A stretch of 64,000 nucleotides of DNA. Origin: Cyanobium sp. N.Huapi 1H5. Lineage in GTDB: Bacteria > Cyanobacteriota > Cyanobacteriia > PCC-6307 > Cyanobiaceae. The notes beneath the pieces are model-generated. The model saw only the letters and a program-made list of their open reading frames with translations, had not been told where the DNA came from and made no database searches. Below, in pieces: positions 44,195-54,616 of this stretch (position 1 is its first letter; every line of letters begins with the position of its first letter). Location: assembly GCF_024345535.1 (NCBI RefSeq), contig NZ_JAGQBH010000003.1:372001-436000 (forward strand), in the 5' to 3' direction. Position numbers and translations under genes: made by a program.

Positions 44195-44201
44195 GTCCCT
44201 T

Positions 44202-44834
44202 CTAGGCGGGGGCGAAGCCGGCCAGATAGGGGAGACGGCCGGCGGTGGCCCGCAGCTCGGCGTCGTGGGCCACCAGCTGGGCCGTACCGTTCCACTCGCC
44301 GCTCACCAGCATGCGGCGCGGACCGGCCGCCAGTTCCAGGGGCCAGCCGAACCTCTCACCATCGGCCTCGAGCATCACCTGGGGGGGCTCGAGATCGAGC
44401 TGCAGCAGGGCGCCGGGATGGGCAGCGATGGCGGCCTGGATGGCCAGCACCGTGTCGTGGTCGGCACTGAGGCAGGGGATCCCCAGGGCCAGGCAGTTGC
44501 CGAAGAAGATCTCGGCGAAGCTCTCGCCGATCACCGCCCGGATGCCCCAGCGCATCAGCGCCTGGGGGGCGTGCTCCCGGCTGGAGCCGCAGCCGAAGTT
44601 GCGGTTGACCACCAGGATCGCGGCGCCCTGGCTGGCGGCGCGATCGAAGGGATGGTCGCCGGCCCGCTCGCGGCGGTCATCGGCGAAGACGCCCTCCGCC
44701 AGGCCGTCGAAGGTGACGCACTTGAGATAGCGGGCCGGGATGATCCGGTCGGTGTCGATGTCGTCGCCGGGCACGACGACGGCGCGGCCCCGGCAGTGGT
44801 GGATCGGTCCGGCCGGGAAGGGGGTGGCGCTCAT
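44202..44834 (-). CDS. leuD: 3-isopropylmalate dehydratase small subunit
   Basis: The 210-residue protein has the swivelling-domain motifs [33 protein letters not shown] (active-site serine loop) and [15 protein letters not shown]. With LeuC it isomerises 2-isopropylmalate in leucine biosynthesis. The start overlaps the leuC stop by 4 bp (ATGA). It converges with the DUF3769 gene with only 7 bp between stops. Confidence 0.97.
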   Translation of the reverse strand: MSATPFPAGPIHHCRGRAVVVPGDDIDTDRIIPARYLKCVTFDGLAEGVFADDRRERAGDHPFDRAASQGAAILVVNRNFGCGSSREHAPQALMRWGIRAVIGESFAEIFFGNCLALGIPCLSADHDTVLAIQAAIAAHPGALLQLDLEPPQVMLEADGERFGWPLELAAGPRRMLVSGEWNGTAQLVAHDAELRATAGRLPYLAGFAPA

Positions 44835-46273
44835 GCGGGGGTGGGGGCGGGCTCGGGGGAGGACGGGGTGGCGATCAGGCGGCGCACGTCGGCCACATGG
44901 CCGCTCACCGCCGCCGCGGCCACCATGGCCGGGCTCATCAGCAGGGTGCGGCCGGAGGCGGAACCCTGGCGGCCCTTGAAGTTGCGGTTGCTGGAACTGG
45001 CGCTGATCTGGCGCCCCTCGAGCCGGTCGGGGTTCATGGCCAGGCACATCGAGCAGCCCGGCTCGCGCCACTCGAAGCCGGCCGCGCGGAACACCGCATC
45101 GAGGCCCTCGGCCTCGGCGGCGGCCGCCACCTGCTCACTGCCCGGCACCACGAAGGCCTTGATGCCCGCCGCCACCTGGCGGCCCCGGGCGACGGCGGCG
45201 GCGGCCCGCAGGTCGCTGAGGCGGCCATTGGTGCAGCTGCCGATGAAGCAGACGTCCACCGGCAACCCCTCGATCGGCGCACCGGGGCGCAGATCCATAT
45301 AGCGGTAGGCCTCCTCGGCGATCGGCCGCTCGTCGCTGTCGGTCTGCTCGAGGGTGGGCACGGCCTCATCGACGCCGATGGCCTGCCCTGGCGTGATGCC
45401 CCAGGTGACGGTGGGCGCGATCGTGGCCGCATCGAACACCACCTCGTCATCGAAGACGGCGTCGGGGCCGGAGGCGAGGGCGCTCCACCAGGCGACGGCC
45501 CGCTCCCAGGCCTCGCCGGCGGGGGCATGGGGCCGGCCCTTGAGATAGGCGAAGGTGACGGCGTCGGGGTTGACGTAGCCGCAGCGCGCCCCGCCCTCAA
45601 TGGCCATGTTGCAGAGCGTCATCCGCTCCTCCATCGAAAGGGCCTCGATCGCCGGCCCCGCGAACTCGTAGGCGTAGCCCACGCCGCCCTTCACCCCCAG
45701 GGTGCGGATCACGTGCAGCACCAGATCCTTGGCGTAGACGCCGGGTTGCAGGGTCCCCTCCACCCGGATCCGGCGCACCTTGAGCTTGCCCATCGCCAGG
45801 CTCTGGCTGGCGAGCACGTCACGCACCTGGCTGGTGCCGATGCCGAAGGCGATGGCACCGAAGGCGCCGTGGGTGGAGGTGTGGGAATCGCCGCAGGCCA
45901 CGGTCATGCCGGGCTGGGTGAGCCCCAGCTCCGGGGCGATCACGTGCACGATCCCCTGGCGGCCGCTGCCGAGGCCATGGAGGGTGATGCCGTGCCGGGC
46001 GCAGTTGGCCTCCAGGGTGGCGAGCATCTCCTCGGCCAGGGGGTCGGCGAAGGGCCGGGCCTGGGAGGTGGTGGGAACGATGTGGTCGACCGTGGCGACC
46101 GTGCGTCCGGGGTGGCGCACCGACAGGCCCAGATCGTCGAGGGCGGCGAAGGCCTGGGGGCTGGTGACCTCGTGGATCAGGTGCAGCCCGATGAACAGCT
46201 GGGTGGCACCGCCCGGGAGATCGGCGACGCGGTGCAGCTCCCAGACCTTGTCGTAGAGGGTGCCGGCGCTCAA
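44831..46273 (-). CDS. leuC: 3-isopropylmalate dehydratase large subunit
   Basis: The 480-residue protein carries the [4Fe-4S] aconitase-type cysteines in [14 protein letters not shown] and [11 protein letters not shown], and the motifs [34 protein letters not shown] and [12 protein letters not shown]. Partner of LeuD. Its start overlaps the DUF2811 stop by 4 bp, so DUF2811-leuC-leuD form one coupled operon. Confidence 0.97.
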   Translation of the reverse strand: MSAGTLYDKVWELHRVADLPGGATQLFIGLHLIHEVTSPQAFAALDDLGLSVRHPGRTVATVDHIVPTTSQARPFADPLAEEMLATLEANCARHGITLHGLGSGRQGIVHVIAPELGLTQPGMTVACGDSHTSTHGAFGAIAFGIGTSQVRDVLASQSLAMGKLKVRRIRVEGTLQPGVYAKDLVLHVIRTLGVKGGVGYAYEFAGPAIEALSMEERMTLCNMAIEGGARCGYVNPDAVTFAYLKGRPHAPAGEAWERAVAWWSALASGPDAVFDDEVVFDAATIAPTVTWGITPGQAIGVDEAVPTLEQTDSDERPIAEEAYRYMDLRPGAPIEGLPVDVCFIGSCTNGRLSDLRAAAAVARGRQVAAGIKAFVVPGSEQVAAAAEAEGLDAVFRAAGFEWREPGCSMCLAMNPDRLEGRQISASSSNRNFKGRQGSASGRTLLMSPAMVAAAAVSGHVADVRRLIATPSSPEPAPTPA

Positions 46274-46548
46274 GAGGAAGGATCGAGACGGTCAGAAACC
46301 ACCCTAGAAGGAGGGTGTTCCACCGGTGCGGGCTCGCGGCGGAACAGGCCGTTGAGGTAGTGGCGGGCCACGGCGCGGTCGTGGCTGCCGTGCTGGACCA
46401 GGAAACCGGCGAGGGCGGCCTGCATGAGCCGGTACTGGTCCCACTGGGGGTGCACCCGGATGAACTCCCGCATCGCCTCGAACAGGTCCTCCGGCATCTG
46501 GTTCTCGATGCTCACGGTGCGGGGAGCGTGGTCGGGAATCTGGCTCAT
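46270..46548 (-). CDS. DUF2811 family protein
   Basis: The 92-residue protein has the DUF2811 core: [43 protein letters not shown] with the WDQ motif, then [11 protein letters not shown]. It is a small cyanobacterial family of unknown function; the helix pattern resembles a ribbon-helix-helix-like fold but this is not shown. The ATG at 46548 (MSQIPDH) is preferred over 46575. Overlaps leuC by 4 bp. Confidence 0.8.
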   Translation of the reverse strand: MSQIPDHAPRTVSIENQMPEDLFEAMREFIRVHPQWDQYRLMQAALAGFLVQHGSHDRAVARHYLNGLFRREPAPVEHPPSRVVSDRLDPSS

Positions 46549-46904
46549 GCGGCGCTGCTCGTCGGTCCCTCCCATCAGGCCATGGGGGCGCCCCCCGCGT
46601 CAAAGCACCCCACACCGGGCCGGTCCCAAGGGACCGCCGCTGAGAATCCCGGCGCGGGGCGGCTTCCCGGCCGCCGCCCGGGGGTGGTCGCCGCCGCGGT
46701 GCCCGGCGGGGGTCGTGGTCAAGGGGGGGAGGCCTTTCCCGCAGACCGGAGCCAGGACCCCTCCGGCAGCTCGGGCCGACCGCCGCCACCTGTGGAAAAC
46801 GCCCCTGCTTTCGGGGGAAAAGGGCCAGGACGGGGGGAAAAGTCCATGCCTCAGGATTCGTGATCGATGGCGGCCGCGGCAGCAGATGTTCCGATCAGGC
46901 CGGC
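46549..46904. other. GC-rich intergenic stretch
   Basis: About 356 bp between DUF2811 and cinA without a convincing gene. A weak hairpin (46802-46817, CCCC/GGGG stem) followed on the minus strand by GTTTTCC might end the cinA transcript. The remainder would carry the DUF2811-leuCD promoter, which I cannot define. Confidence 0.4.
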
Positions 46905-48179
46905 TCAGATCGCCCCAGTGTTCAGCCGTAACCGCAGACGGTTCAGGCTTTCCCCCACCGTCAGCGTCTGGATCCAGCCGCGCTCGCGGCCGCTGCCGAA
47001 GCGCACCGCCTCGCTGCGGCAGCCATCGGGCCCGGCCACGGCGATGTGCACCAGCCCCACCGGCTTCTCGGCCGTGCCGCCACCGGGGCCGGCGATGCCC
47101 GTGACCGCCAGGGCCCAGGTGGCCCCCGTGAGACGTCGCACCCCCTCCGCCATCGCCTCGGCCACCGGGTCGCTCACCGCCCCATGGCGCTCGAGCACCG
47201 CCGCCGGCACCCCCAGCACCGCCTGCTTGACGGCGTTGGCGTAGGCGATCACGCCACCGAGGAACACCTCCGACGCCCCCGGCACCGCCACCAGGGCGGC
47301 CCCGAGGCCGCCGCCCGTGCACGACTCGGCCACCGCCAGGGTCTCGCCCCGGCGCCGCAGGGCCGCCAGCACCACCGAGGCCAGGCTGTCGCCGTCGGCG
47401 CCGAAGCAGCTGCTGCCGGTGCGGCGGCGCAGTTCCTCCTCCACCGGGGCCAGCAGGGCGGCGGCGGCGGCCGCATCGCCGGCCCGCGCCGTGACCCTCA
47501 GCTTCACCTCCCCGGCGCCGGCATAGGGCGCCACGGTGGGGTTCTCCAGGGCCAGCAGGTCGTGCACCCGCTCGGCCAGATCGGACTCGGGCACCCCCCA
47601 GAAACGCAGCATGCGGCTGGCGAACACCCCGCCCGCCAGGCCCGCCTCCCGCAGCCAGGGGGCCGCGGTGGCCTCCCACATGGCCCGCAGCTCGCTGGGG
47701 ACGCCCGGGAAGGTGAGCACGCTGAACCCCGGCACCGGGGTCCAGATCATCCCGGGCGCCGTGCCGGTGGGGTTGGGCAGCACGGCGGCCCCCCGTGGCA
47801 GCAGGGCCTGCTTGCGGTTGGAGGGGGCGACGGTGCGGCCCCGGGCCGTGATCCGGGCCTGGATCGCCGCCCAGATCTCGCCATGCTCCACCAGGTCGGC
47901 GCCGAAGGCCGCCGCGATCGCCTCGGTGGTGAGGTCGTCGGGGGTGGGCCCCAGGCCGCCGGTGGTGACCAGCACCCGGCAGCGGCCCGCCGCCTGCCGC
48001 ACCGCCTCGATCAGTCGTTCCCGGTTGTCGCCCACCACCTGCTGGCGGTGGTGCACCACCCCGAGGGCGGCGAGCTGCTCGGCCAGCCAGCGGGCATTGC
48101 CGTTGACGATGTTGCCCAGCAGCAGCTCGGTGCCGATGCAGAGCACCTCCACCCCGGCACCGCCGGGGGGGCCGCTCAC
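46905..48179 (-). CDS. cinA: CinA competence/damage-inducible protein, NMN deamidase-like
   Basis: The 424-residue protein has the N-terminal molybdopterin-binding-like domain ([48 protein letters not shown]) and the C-terminal deamidase domain ([61 protein letters not shown]). CinA recycles pyridine nucleotides (ADP-ribose pyrophosphatase and NMN deamidase). The start is a GTG at 48179 that overlaps the WecA-like stop by 4 bp (GTGA). Confidence 0.95.
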   Translation of the reverse strand: MSGPPGGAGVEVLCIGTELLLGNIVNGNARWLAEQLAALGVVHHRQQVVGDNRERLIEAVRQAAGRCRVLVTTGGLGPTPDDLTTEAIAAAFGADLVEHGEIWAAIQARITARGRTVAPSNRKQALLPRGAAVLPNPTGTAPGMIWTPVPGFSVLTFPGVPSELRAMWEATAAPWLREAGLAGGVFASRMLRFWGVPESDLAERVHDLLALENPTVAPYAGAGEVKLRVTARAGDAAAAAALLAPVEEELRRRTGSSCFGADGDSLASVVLAALRRRGETLAVAESCTGGGLGAALVAVPGASEVFLGGVIAYANAVKQAVLGVPAAVLERHGAVSDPVAEAMAEGVRRLTGATWALAVTGIAGPGGGTAEKPVGLVHIAVAGPDGCRSEAVRFGSGRERGWIQTLTVGESLNRLRLRLNTGAI

Positions 48180-49258
48180 TTGGCCTCCTCCTGCATCTGG
48201 CGGCGGCAGACCACCAGCACGGCGATCAGCACCGCCGTGGCCAGCGCCAGCCAGAGGAAGCGCATCTCGGCATTGGCCAGCACCAGGGCGATGGACGCCA
48301 GCCACTGGGTGAAGGCATAGATCAGCACCACGGTGCGGCGGTGGCTGAAGCCGGCCCGCAACAGACGGTGGTGCAGGTGGCGGCGATCCGGGTAGAAGGG
48401 CGAGCGGCCGGCCCGCAGGCGGCCCATGATCACCGCCGACATGTCGGCCAGGGGCAGGGACAGGATCATCAGCGGCAGGAGCAGGCTGACGCTGGTGAGC
48501 CGCTTGGCCGGGCCGACGATGCTGATCGCCGCCAGGGCGAAGCCGAGGAAGTAGGACCCACCATCGCCCATGAAGATGCGGGCCGGGTTGAAGTTGTGGC
48601 GCAGGAACCCCAGGCAGCTGCCGGCCAGGGCCGCCGCCAGCAGGCCGGCGGCGGGCTGGCTGAGGCTGAAGCTCACCGAAAGCAGCCCCACGGCGGCGAT
48701 GCCGCTCACCCCCGCCGCCAGCCCGTCGAGGCCATCGAGCCAGTTGATCGCGTTGGTGATCCCCACCAGCCAGACCACCGTGGCCAGCAGGCTCAGCCCC
48801 TCCGGCAGCGGCAGCCCGGCGACGGAATGCCCCAGGCCGAAGGGCAGGTCGATGCTGCCGATGCGCACCCCCTGGTTCCACACCGCCGCGGCCACGAGCA
48901 CCTGGCCGCAGAGGCGCGGCAGGGGCGGCAGGGCGAACAGGTCGTCCGCCAGGCCGATCACGAAGAAGCAGAGGGCCCCCGCCAGGGTGGTCCAGATCAG
49001 CTGGTCCTTGTCCGGCGGCAGGTCGGCGAAGCCACCGAAGGTCCAGGTGCAGGCCAGCGAGAGGCTGAAACCGGCCACGATGCCCACCCCACCGAGCCGC
49101 ACCATGGGCAGGGTGTGCTGCTTGCGGTCGTCGGGCGGATCCACCAGCCCCCAGCGCAGACCGAGCCTCCGCACCACAGGCACGATCAGCGCCGTGAGCA
49201 GGGCCGCCGCGGTGGCCGTGAGCAGGGCCGCCGCGTTGGGGCTGTAGGCGAGGGTCAC
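48176..49258 (-). CDS. Undecaprenyl-phosphate GlcNAc-1-phosphate transferase, WecA/TagO type
   Basis: The 360-residue polytopic protein has about 10-11 transmembrane helices and the family motifs [41 protein letters not shown] (metal-binding Asp), [12 protein letters not shown] and [17 protein letters not shown]. It starts assembly of undecaprenyl-linked glycans such as O-antigen or sheath polymers by attaching sugar-phosphate. It overlaps cinA by 4 bp. In this class the sugar may be GlcNAc or another. Confidence 0.93.
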   Translation of the reverse strand: MTLAYSPNAAALLTATAAALLTALIVPVVRRLGLRWGLVDPPDDRKQHTLPMVRLGGVGIVAGFSLSLACTWTFGGFADLPPDKDQLIWTTLAGALCFFVIGLADDLFALPPLPRLCGQVLVAAAVWNQGVRIGSIDLPFGLGHSVAGLPLPEGLSLLATVVWLVGITNAINWLDGLDGLAAGVSGIAAVGLLSVSFSLSQPAAGLLAAALAGSCLGFLRHNFNPARIFMGDGGSYFLGFALAAISIVGPAKRLTSVSLLLPLMILSLPLADMSAVIMGRLRAGRSPFYPDRRHLHHRLLRAGFSHRRTVVLIYAFTQWLASIALVLANAEMRFLWLALATAVLIAVLVVCRRQMQEEAK

Positions 49259-49316
49259 AACGGCGGGCCGGAAGAGTGCGGTCCTGAAGGCGACACGTTA
49301 CGGGTGAACGGGGCCG

Positions 49317-50627
49317 TCAGGCGTGCTGGAGCTCACGTTGTCGTCCATAGAGGGGGAAGCGGCCGCAGAGGGAGGCCACCCGCTCGCGGCAGCGGAGCTC
49401 CACGGCGGCATCGTCCGGGTGGAGCAGGCGGTCGGCGATGACATCGGCCACCTCACGGAAGGCCTCGGCATCGAAGCCGCGGGTGGTGAGCGCCGCGCTG
49501 CCCAGGCGCAGGCCGCTGGTGACGAACGGCGACTCCGGATCAAAGGGCACCGTGTTCTTGTTGGCGGTGATGTTGACGTCGCTCACCAGGCGGTCGGCCA
49601 GCTTGCCGGTGAGGCCGATGGAGCGCAGGTCGAGCAGCACCAGGTGGTTGTCGGTGCCGCCGGAGACCACGGCGATGCCGCGTTCCTGGATCCGCTCGGC
49701 CAGGGCCTGGGCATTGCGCACCACCTGCTGGCTGTAGCTGCGGAAGCTGGGCTGCAGGGCTTCACCGAAGGCCACGGCCTTGGCGGCGATCACGTGCTCC
49801 AGCGGGCCGCCCTGGGAGCCGGGGAAGACGGCCTTGTCGAACTGGCGGCCGAAGGTCTCGTCGTTGCAGAGGATCAGGCCACCGCGGGGGCCCCGCAGGG
49901 TCTTGTGGGTGGTGGTGGTGACCACATGGCAGTGGGGCACCGGGCTGGGGTGCACGCCGGAGGCCACCAGACCGGCGATGTGGGCCATGTCGGCCAGCAG
50001 GTAGGCCCCCACCTCGTCGGCGATGGCCCGGAAGGCGGCGAAATCGATCGTGCGGGGGTAGGCGGAGTAGCCGCAGATGATCAGCTTGGGCCGGTGCTCG
50101 AGGGCGAGCTGGCGGATGGTGTCGAAGTTGAGCTGGTGGGTCTCGGGGTCGACGCCGTAGTGGACGGCCTTGAACCACTTGCCCGACACGTTCACCGGCG
50201 ACCCGTGGGTGAGGTGGCCGCCGTGGGAGAGATCCATGCCCAGGATCGTGTCGCCGGGCTGCAGCAGGGCCAGGAAGACGGCGAAGTTGGCCTGGGCGCC
50301 GCTGTGGGGCTGGACGTTGGCCCAGGCCGCGCCGAACAGCTGCTTGGCCCGCGCGATGGCCAGGTCCTCGATGATGTCGACGTGCTCGCAGCCGCCGTAG
50401 TAGCGCTTGTGGGGCAGGCCCTCGGCGTACTTGTTGGTGAGCACCGAGCCCTGGGCCTCCATCACCGCCCGGGAGGCGAAGTTCTCGCTGGCGATCAGCT
50501 CGAGGTGACTCTGCTGGCGCCGCAGCTCCTTCTCGATCAAGGCGGCGATGGCCGGATCGCCGCTGGCGAGGGGGCTGTCGATGGAGGCTGCAGGGTGCGT
50601 GGGGCCGTGATCCGCTCGGTCCGCCAT
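49317..50627 (-). CDS. glyA: Serine hydroxymethyltransferase
   Basis: The 436-residue PLP enzyme has [46 protein letters not shown], the lysine loop [16 protein letters not shown] (Schiff-base Lys) and [17 protein letters not shown]. It interconverts serine and glycine and supplies methylene-tetrahydrofolate to ThyX and PurH pathways. The ATG at 50627 (MADRAD) gives normal length. It is downstream of tRNA-Arg on the same strand, with a terminator between. Confidence 0.97.
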   Translation of the reverse strand: MADRADHGPTHPAASIDSPLASGDPAIAALIEKELRRQQSHLELIASENFASRAVMEAQGSVLTNKYAEGLPHKRYYGGCEHVDIIEDLAIARAKQLFGAAWANVQPHSGAQANFAVFLALLQPGDTILGMDLSHGGHLTHGSPVNVSGKWFKAVHYGVDPETHQLNFDTIRQLALEHRPKLIICGYSAYPRTIDFAAFRAIADEVGAYLLADMAHIAGLVASGVHPSPVPHCHVVTTTTHKTLRGPRGGLILCNDETFGRQFDKAVFPGSQGGPLEHVIAAKAVAFGEALQPSFRSYSQQVVRNAQALAERIQERGIAVVSGGTDNHLVLLDLRSIGLTGKLADRLVSDVNITANKNTVPFDPESPFVTSGLRLGSAALTTRGFDAEAFREVADVIADRLLHPDDAAVELRCRERVASLCGRFPLYGRQRELQHA

Positions 50628-50730
50628 GGGGCTACTCAGTGTGAAACCGATCGTAGGCAAACGCCGCAGGCCTGACCGGCCTCAGGCCGGCCGGGGACCG
50701 GACGCCGGTGGGCCTGCGAAGGGGCAGCCA

Positions 50731-50755
50731 TAAAAAAACCGCCCCGAAGGGCGGT
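50731..50755 (-). terminator. Rho-independent terminator after tRNA-Arg
   Basis: On the minus strand a 7-bp ACCGCCC/GGGCGGT stem closes on a UUCG tetraloop (50738-50744 with 50749-50755) and is followed by a run of seven T. It lies 13 bp downstream of the tRNA 3' end and upstream of glyA, so the tRNA is a separate transcript. Confidence 0.9.
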
Positions 50756-50767
50756 GTGGGAAGGAAC

Positions 50768-50840
50768 GCGCCTGGAGAGATTCGAACTCCCGACCCTCTG
50801 ATCCGTAGTCAGATGCTCTAATCCGCTGAGCTACAAGCGC
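50768..50840 (-). tRNA. tRNA-Arg (anticodon ACG)
   Basis: A complete 73-nt cloverleaf on the minus strand: acceptor stem GCGCTTG/CAGGCGC, D arm, anticodon loop CTACGGA giving anticodon ACG, a 5-nt variable loop and the T arm with TTCGAAT. CCA is not encoded. ACG is read as inosine-modified, so it decodes CGU/CGC/CGA arginine codons. Followed by a UUCG hairpin terminator. Confidence 0.95.
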
Positions 50841-50955
50841 CTGCCCGGTCATTCTCACCCCACGGGGTGCCGATCCGTCAACAACGCCCCCGCCACCCCC
50901 GGCCCGATAGGGTCCGCAGCAGAGCCCAACCACCGCCTGCGGCGGTCTTCCCCCC

Positions 50956-51195
50956 ATGCCGATCCGCTGGTACGGCCCCGCCGATCCCGACGATCCCACC
51001 TATCGGCACTTCGAGCGGATCGTGAACCTCACGCTCCATGCCGCCCTGTTCGCCGCCGTCAACAGCGGCCTCTGGTTCGTCCAGGGCCTGCGCCACCCCT
51101 GGTCCCACCTGGGCTGGCTGACGATCGGCTGGGCCGCCGTGCTGCTGGTCCATGGCAGCGTGGTGGTGCTGCAACGCCCCGAGCCCCAGCCATGA
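50956..51195 (+). CDS. Small 2TM-domain membrane protein
   Basis: The 79-residue protein has two transmembrane helices (about 26-45 and 53-70: LHAALFAAVNSGLWFVQGL, HLGWLTIGWAAVLLVHGSVVV) separated by a short loop with HPWSHLGW, the layout of small 2TM-domain proteins often found fused to histidine kinases, here alone. It is 4 bp-overlapped by the DUF3181 gene, so a two-gene operon. Function unknown. Confidence 0.75.
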   Translation: MPIRWYGPADPDDPTYRHFERIVNLTLHAALFAAVNSGLWFVQGLRHPWSHLGWLTIGWAAVLLVHGSVVVLQRPEPQP

Positions 51196-51479
51196 CGCTT
51201 GCCGCCGCCGACCTCGAGGAACTGACCCGGGCCATCGCCGACCGGCTGTACGTGCAGGTGGCCGGCTGGCATCTCTACCTGGGCGATGCGGGCCTGGCCC
51301 AGATCCTGGCGATCGAATGCGCCGCCCGGCTCGACCAGGGCGCCGAGGTCTGCGCCCGCCAGGCCCTGGAGGCGGTGCAGGTGCCGATCGGCGGCGGGGC
51401 GACGCGCCTGCCCCTGGCCCGCCTGGTGCCCGCCGGCCAGCTGCGTGATCTGGAAGACGTGCTGCAACCCTTTTGCTGA
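51192..51479 (+). CDS. DUF3181 family protein
   Basis: The 95-residue protein has LEELTRAIADRLYVQVAGWHLYLGDAGLAQ and the regular acidic helix that mark this cyanobacterial family; the rest is LPLARLVPAGQLRDLEDVL. No function is known. It overlaps the 2TM gene stop by 4 bp (ATGA) and precedes a second small hypothetical gene by 56 bp. Confidence 0.8.
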   Translation: MTLAAADLEELTRAIADRLYVQVAGWHLYLGDAGLAQILAIECAARLDQGAEVCARQALEAVQVPIGGGATRLPLARLVPAGQLRDLEDVLQPFC

Positions 51480-51535
51480 CGCCTGCGGCCGGAAGGCCGT
51501 TCTACCGATAAGGTGACGCCCCACGCAGGCTGGTC

Positions 51536-51793
51536 GTGCTCGTCATCGAAGTCACCAATGCCCGCGACGTGGTGCGCCAGCGCATCGGCAGGCTCGGCGG
51601 GCGTCTGATCGGCAAGGTGGTCGATGCGGAGGCCCAGGTGGAGAAGGCCCTGATCCAGGAACTGGAGAGCGCCTTCCGGGACTTCGGCATCGAGGCCCGG
51701 ATCTTCTCCATCGACGGCCCCCAGATGATCGGCCGCTCCCATCTGGAGATTCCGGTCCAGGTCCGCGAGGAACGCCAGGTGCGGCTCCCCTAG
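51536..51793 (+). CDS. Small conserved hypothetical protein
   Basis: The 85-residue protein (MLVIEVTNARDVVRQRIGRL...) has a helix-strand pattern with KALIQELESAFRDFGIEARIFSIDGPQMIGRSHLEIPVQ. It has the ring of a conserved small picocyanobacterial protein but I cannot name the family. Its stop overlaps the converging murJ gene by 4 bp. A longer reading does not exist. Confidence 0.65.
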   Translation: MLVIEVTNARDVVRQRIGRLGGRLIGKVVDAEAQVEKALIQELESAFRDFGIEARIFSIDGPQMIGRSHLEIPVQVREERQVRLP

Positions 51794-53394
51794 GCACGGC
51801 GCCGCACCATCCGCAGCAGCTGGCCCGCCTCGGGCACGCCGGCGAGGCTCGCCAGCAGTCCGTAGAGGCCCACCGCCAGGGCGGCGCAGATCGTGTTCTG
51901 GAGCAGCAGCCCCACCAGGCCCGGGGGCCAGGCCACCTCCAGCGACAGCCACCAGCAGGCGCCCCCACCAACCAGGGCGGCCAGCAGCAGCTTGCCGCTG
52001 TCGGCGGCCCAGAGCCGCAGGGGCAGGCCCCCCAGCCGGCGGCTCAGGGCCAGCAGCAGGCCGGCGCAGGTGATCAGGTTCACCGCCACGGTGGCCAGCA
52101 CCAGGCCGGCGGCGCCGGCGTTGAGCATGGGCAGCTGCAGGCCCCAGCCGGGCGTGGGGCCACCGGTGAAGGCCCAGCAGAACACCGCGTTGAGGCCGAT
52201 GCCGGCCAGGGACCAGCGGAAGGGGGTGTTGCCGTCGCCGAGGGCGTAGAAGACGCGCACCAGCACGTCGCGGCCCAGGTAGGCGGGCATGCCGATGCCG
52301 TAGGCCATCAGCAGCTGGCCCACCAGGTCGGCGGCGCTGCGGTCGAAGGCGCCGCGCTGGTAGATCAGGGCCACGATCGGCACGGCCAGGGCCACCATCA
52401 GTGCCCCGAGGGGCAGCATGGTGGCGTTGGAGAGCATCAGGCCCTGGCGGATGCGCGTGACCAGCTCGGGCCGGTCCTCCGGCGCCGTCAGCCGGGCATA
52501 GACGGGCAGCAGCGGCACCAGCAGCACATTGGAGAGCAGGCCCAGGGGCGTCTGCACCAGCAGGTTGGCGTAGCCCAGGCCCGCCGCCGCCGCCGGCATC
52601 CCCGAGGCGAAGAACAGCGACACGAAGACGTTGATCTGGAGCATGCCGGAGGAGAGGGTGGCCGGCCCCATCACCTGCAGCACCTCCCGCACCCCCGGGT
52701 CGCGCCAGTCCCAGACCAGCTGCAGCCGGTTGAGGCCCTCCTTGGCCAGGGCCGGCAGCTGGATCAGCCACTGCAGGATCGCCCCCACCGTCGTGCTGGC
52801 GGCCAGCACCACACCGCCGATCACCGCCGTGGCGGGCAGGGTGATGGTGCTGCCCAGCTGCCACCAGAGCAGGCCGATGCCGCCGATGACGGCGACGCTG
52901 GAGAGCAGGGGGCTCACCGAGGGCAGCCAGAAGACGTCAGCGGCGTTGAGGGCCCCGAAGCCGAGGCCGATCAGGCCGGCGAACAGGGCCATCGGCGCCA
53001 TCCAGCGCAGCTGCAGCACGGCCAGGGCGTGGCGCTCCGGGTCGAGGCCGGGACCCACCAGGTCGATGAGCGGATCGGCGGCCACCAGCAGCAGCAGGGT
53101 GACGACGATCAGCCCCGCCCCCACCAGGGTGTTGATGCTGGCCAGCACGTGGGCGCCCTCATGGCGCGGCCGCCGGGCCAGCACGCTCACCATGGCGCTG
53201 TGGAAGGGCCCGTTGATGCCGCCGAGCAGGATCAGCAGGAACCCCGGCAGCACGTAGGCGTAGTTGTAGGCGTCGTAGGCCGCGCCAACGCCGAAGGCGG
53301 CGGCGATCACCTGCTGGCGCAGCAGGCCGGCCACCTTGCTCAAGGCCGTGGCCGCCCCCACGATCAGGGCAATCCGGCGCAGGGATCGGGCCAT
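51790..53394 (-). CDS. murJ: Lipid II flippase MurJ
   Basis: The 534-residue protein has 14 transmembrane helices of the MOP superfamily: MARSLRRIALIVGAATALSKVAGLLRQQVIAAAFG at the start (the KVAGLLRQ motif), LPGFLLILLGGINGPFHSAMV, LLSNVLLVPLLPVYARLT and VALIYQRGAFD. It moves lipid II across the membrane for peptidoglycan synthesis. The ATG at 53394 is preferred over 53424. Confidence 0.95.
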   Translation of the reverse strand: MARSLRRIALIVGAATALSKVAGLLRQQVIAAAFGVGAAYDAYNYAYVLPGFLLILLGGINGPFHSAMVSVLARRPRHEGAHVLASINTLVGAGLIVVTLLLLVAADPLIDLVGPGLDPERHALAVLQLRWMAPMALFAGLIGLGFGALNAADVFWLPSVSPLLSSVAVIGGIGLLWWQLGSTITLPATAVIGGVVLAASTTVGAILQWLIQLPALAKEGLNRLQLVWDWRDPGVREVLQVMGPATLSSGMLQINVFVSLFFASGMPAAAAGLGYANLLVQTPLGLLSNVLLVPLLPVYARLTAPEDRPELVTRIRQGLMLSNATMLPLGALMVALAVPIVALIYQRGAFDRSAADLVGQLLMAYGIGMPAYLGRDVLVRVFYALGDGNTPFRWSLAGIGLNAVFCWAFTGGPTPGWGLQLPMLNAGAAGLVLATVAVNLITCAGLLLALSRRLGGLPLRLWAADSGKLLLAALVGGGACWWLSLEVAWPPGLVGLLLQNTICAALAVGLYGLLASLAGVPEAGQLLRMVRRRA

Positions 53395-53460
53395 GGCGGC
53401 GGGGCACTGCCCATCGGAACGCACGGCAGTATGGCCCTCCCCCTTCGGGCAGCCGACCCC

Positions 53461-54219
53461 ATGGCCCCAGCGACCGTTGCCGTGCCCGTGCTGTCCACCG
53501 GCCCGCTGGTGGAGGGGGTGCTGCTAAAGCGCTACAAGCGCTTCCTGGCCGACGTGCAGCTGGACGACGGCCAGATGGTGACGGCCCACTGTCCCAACAC
53601 CGGGCCGATGACCGGGGTGCTGCTGCCGGGCGGGCGGGTGCGCCTGCGCCACGACCCCTCCCCCAGCCGCAAGCTGGCCTGGACCTGGGAGCAGGCGCAG
53701 GTCGGCGGCCATGGCGGCGACCCGGTCTGGGTGGGGGTCAACACGGCCCTGCCGAACCGGCTGGTGCGGGCCACGATCGAGGCGGGTTGCCTGGAGCCCT
53801 GGCTGGGCCCCATCGGCAGCATCCGCGCCGAGGTGCCCTACGGCGAGGGGCGGCGCAGCCGGATCGACCTGCTCCTGACACCGGCGGAAGGCGCCGCCGA
53901 TCCCCGGCCGATCTATGTGGAGGTGAAGAACACGACCTGGAGCGACGGCGATCTGGCCCTGTTCCCGGACACGGTCACCGAACGGGGCCAGAAGCACCTG
54001 GTGGAACTCACGGCCCTGCTTCCCGGGGCCCGGGCGGTGCTGGTGCCGTGCCTGAGCCGCGGCGACGTGACGCGCTTCGCACCGGGGGACAGCGCCGACC
54101 CCCGCTACGGGGAACTGTTCAGGGCCGCTGCGGCGGCCGGGGTGGAGGTGCTCCCCTGCCGCTACAGCTTCGATGCGGCGTCAGTGACGTGGCTGGGCCT
54201 GGCCGCTCAGGCCTGGTGA
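53461..54219 (+). CDS. sfsA: SfsA (sugar fermentation stimulation protein homologue)
   Basis: The 252-residue protein has VEGVLLKRYKRFLADVQL, the MVTAHCPNTGPMTGVLLPGG motif, SRIDLLLTPAE and YVEVKNTTWSDGDLALFPD, RGQKHLVEL, a restriction-endonuclease-like fold. Described in enteric bacteria as a DNA-binding regulator of maltose genes; role in cyanobacteria is unknown. An upstream Met at 53431 is possible. Confidence 0.95.
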   Translation: MAPATVAVPVLSTGPLVEGVLLKRYKRFLADVQLDDGQMVTAHCPNTGPMTGVLLPGGRVRLRHDPSPSRKLAWTWEQAQVGGHGGDPVWVGVNTALPNRLVRATIEAGCLEPWLGPIGSIRAEVPYGEGRRSRIDLLLTPAEGAADPRPIYVEVKNTTWSDGDLALFPDTVTERGQKHLVELTALLPGARAVLVPCLSRGDVTRFAPGDSADPRYGELFRAAAAAGVEVLPCRYSFDAASVTWLGLAAQAW

Positions 54220-54401
54220 TGGTGGTAGTGGGTGCCGCGGTAGACGAGATCGAGGGCCCCATCCACCGGGGACGGCTCGTGCCGCAGCGGCGCGTCGTAG
54301 TGATGACCGCGATAGACGTGGTCGATCGGGGCGGGGGAGGGGGACGCGTCGTGGGAGTGGTCGTAGGGGAGACCGCGATAGCAGAGGGCGGAACGGGCCA
54401 T
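54207..54401 (-). CDS. DUF4278 protein with three YRG repeats
   Basis: The 64-residue protein has three YRGxxY units (CYRGLPY, VYRGHHY, VYRGTHY), the mark of DUF4278, and a histidine-rich end. It is small, probably soluble, function unknown. The ATG at 54399-54401 was picked because the longer frame to 54578 has no similarity. It overlaps sfsA by 13 bp tail to tail and lies head to head with amt. Confidence 0.75.
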   Translation of the reverse strand: MARSALCYRGLPYDHSHDASPSPAPIDHVYRGHHYDAPLRHEPSPVDGALDLVYRGTHYHHHQA

Positions 54402-54616
54402 GGCGACAAAGGCAGAGATGGGGAGGCCAGAAGGCTTCCCTGATGCATGTCTAGCGCTTCTCCACTGTCCATGCTGAACATTTCTGAAAACTCTTTGCAT
54501 CTCTTCAGGCCGCGGGCCCCACGGCGCCGGCCCGGGCGGGGTGGTGGCCTCGGACTCATTTGGTAGCGAATCAGACATTGGAACGGATGCCCGTCATGGA
54601 TAGTCGGAGCTTGTTG

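Noticed and set aside
54440-54616. NtcA box upstream of amt
   Set aside because: No GTAN8TAC with a TAN3T at the proper spacing was found.
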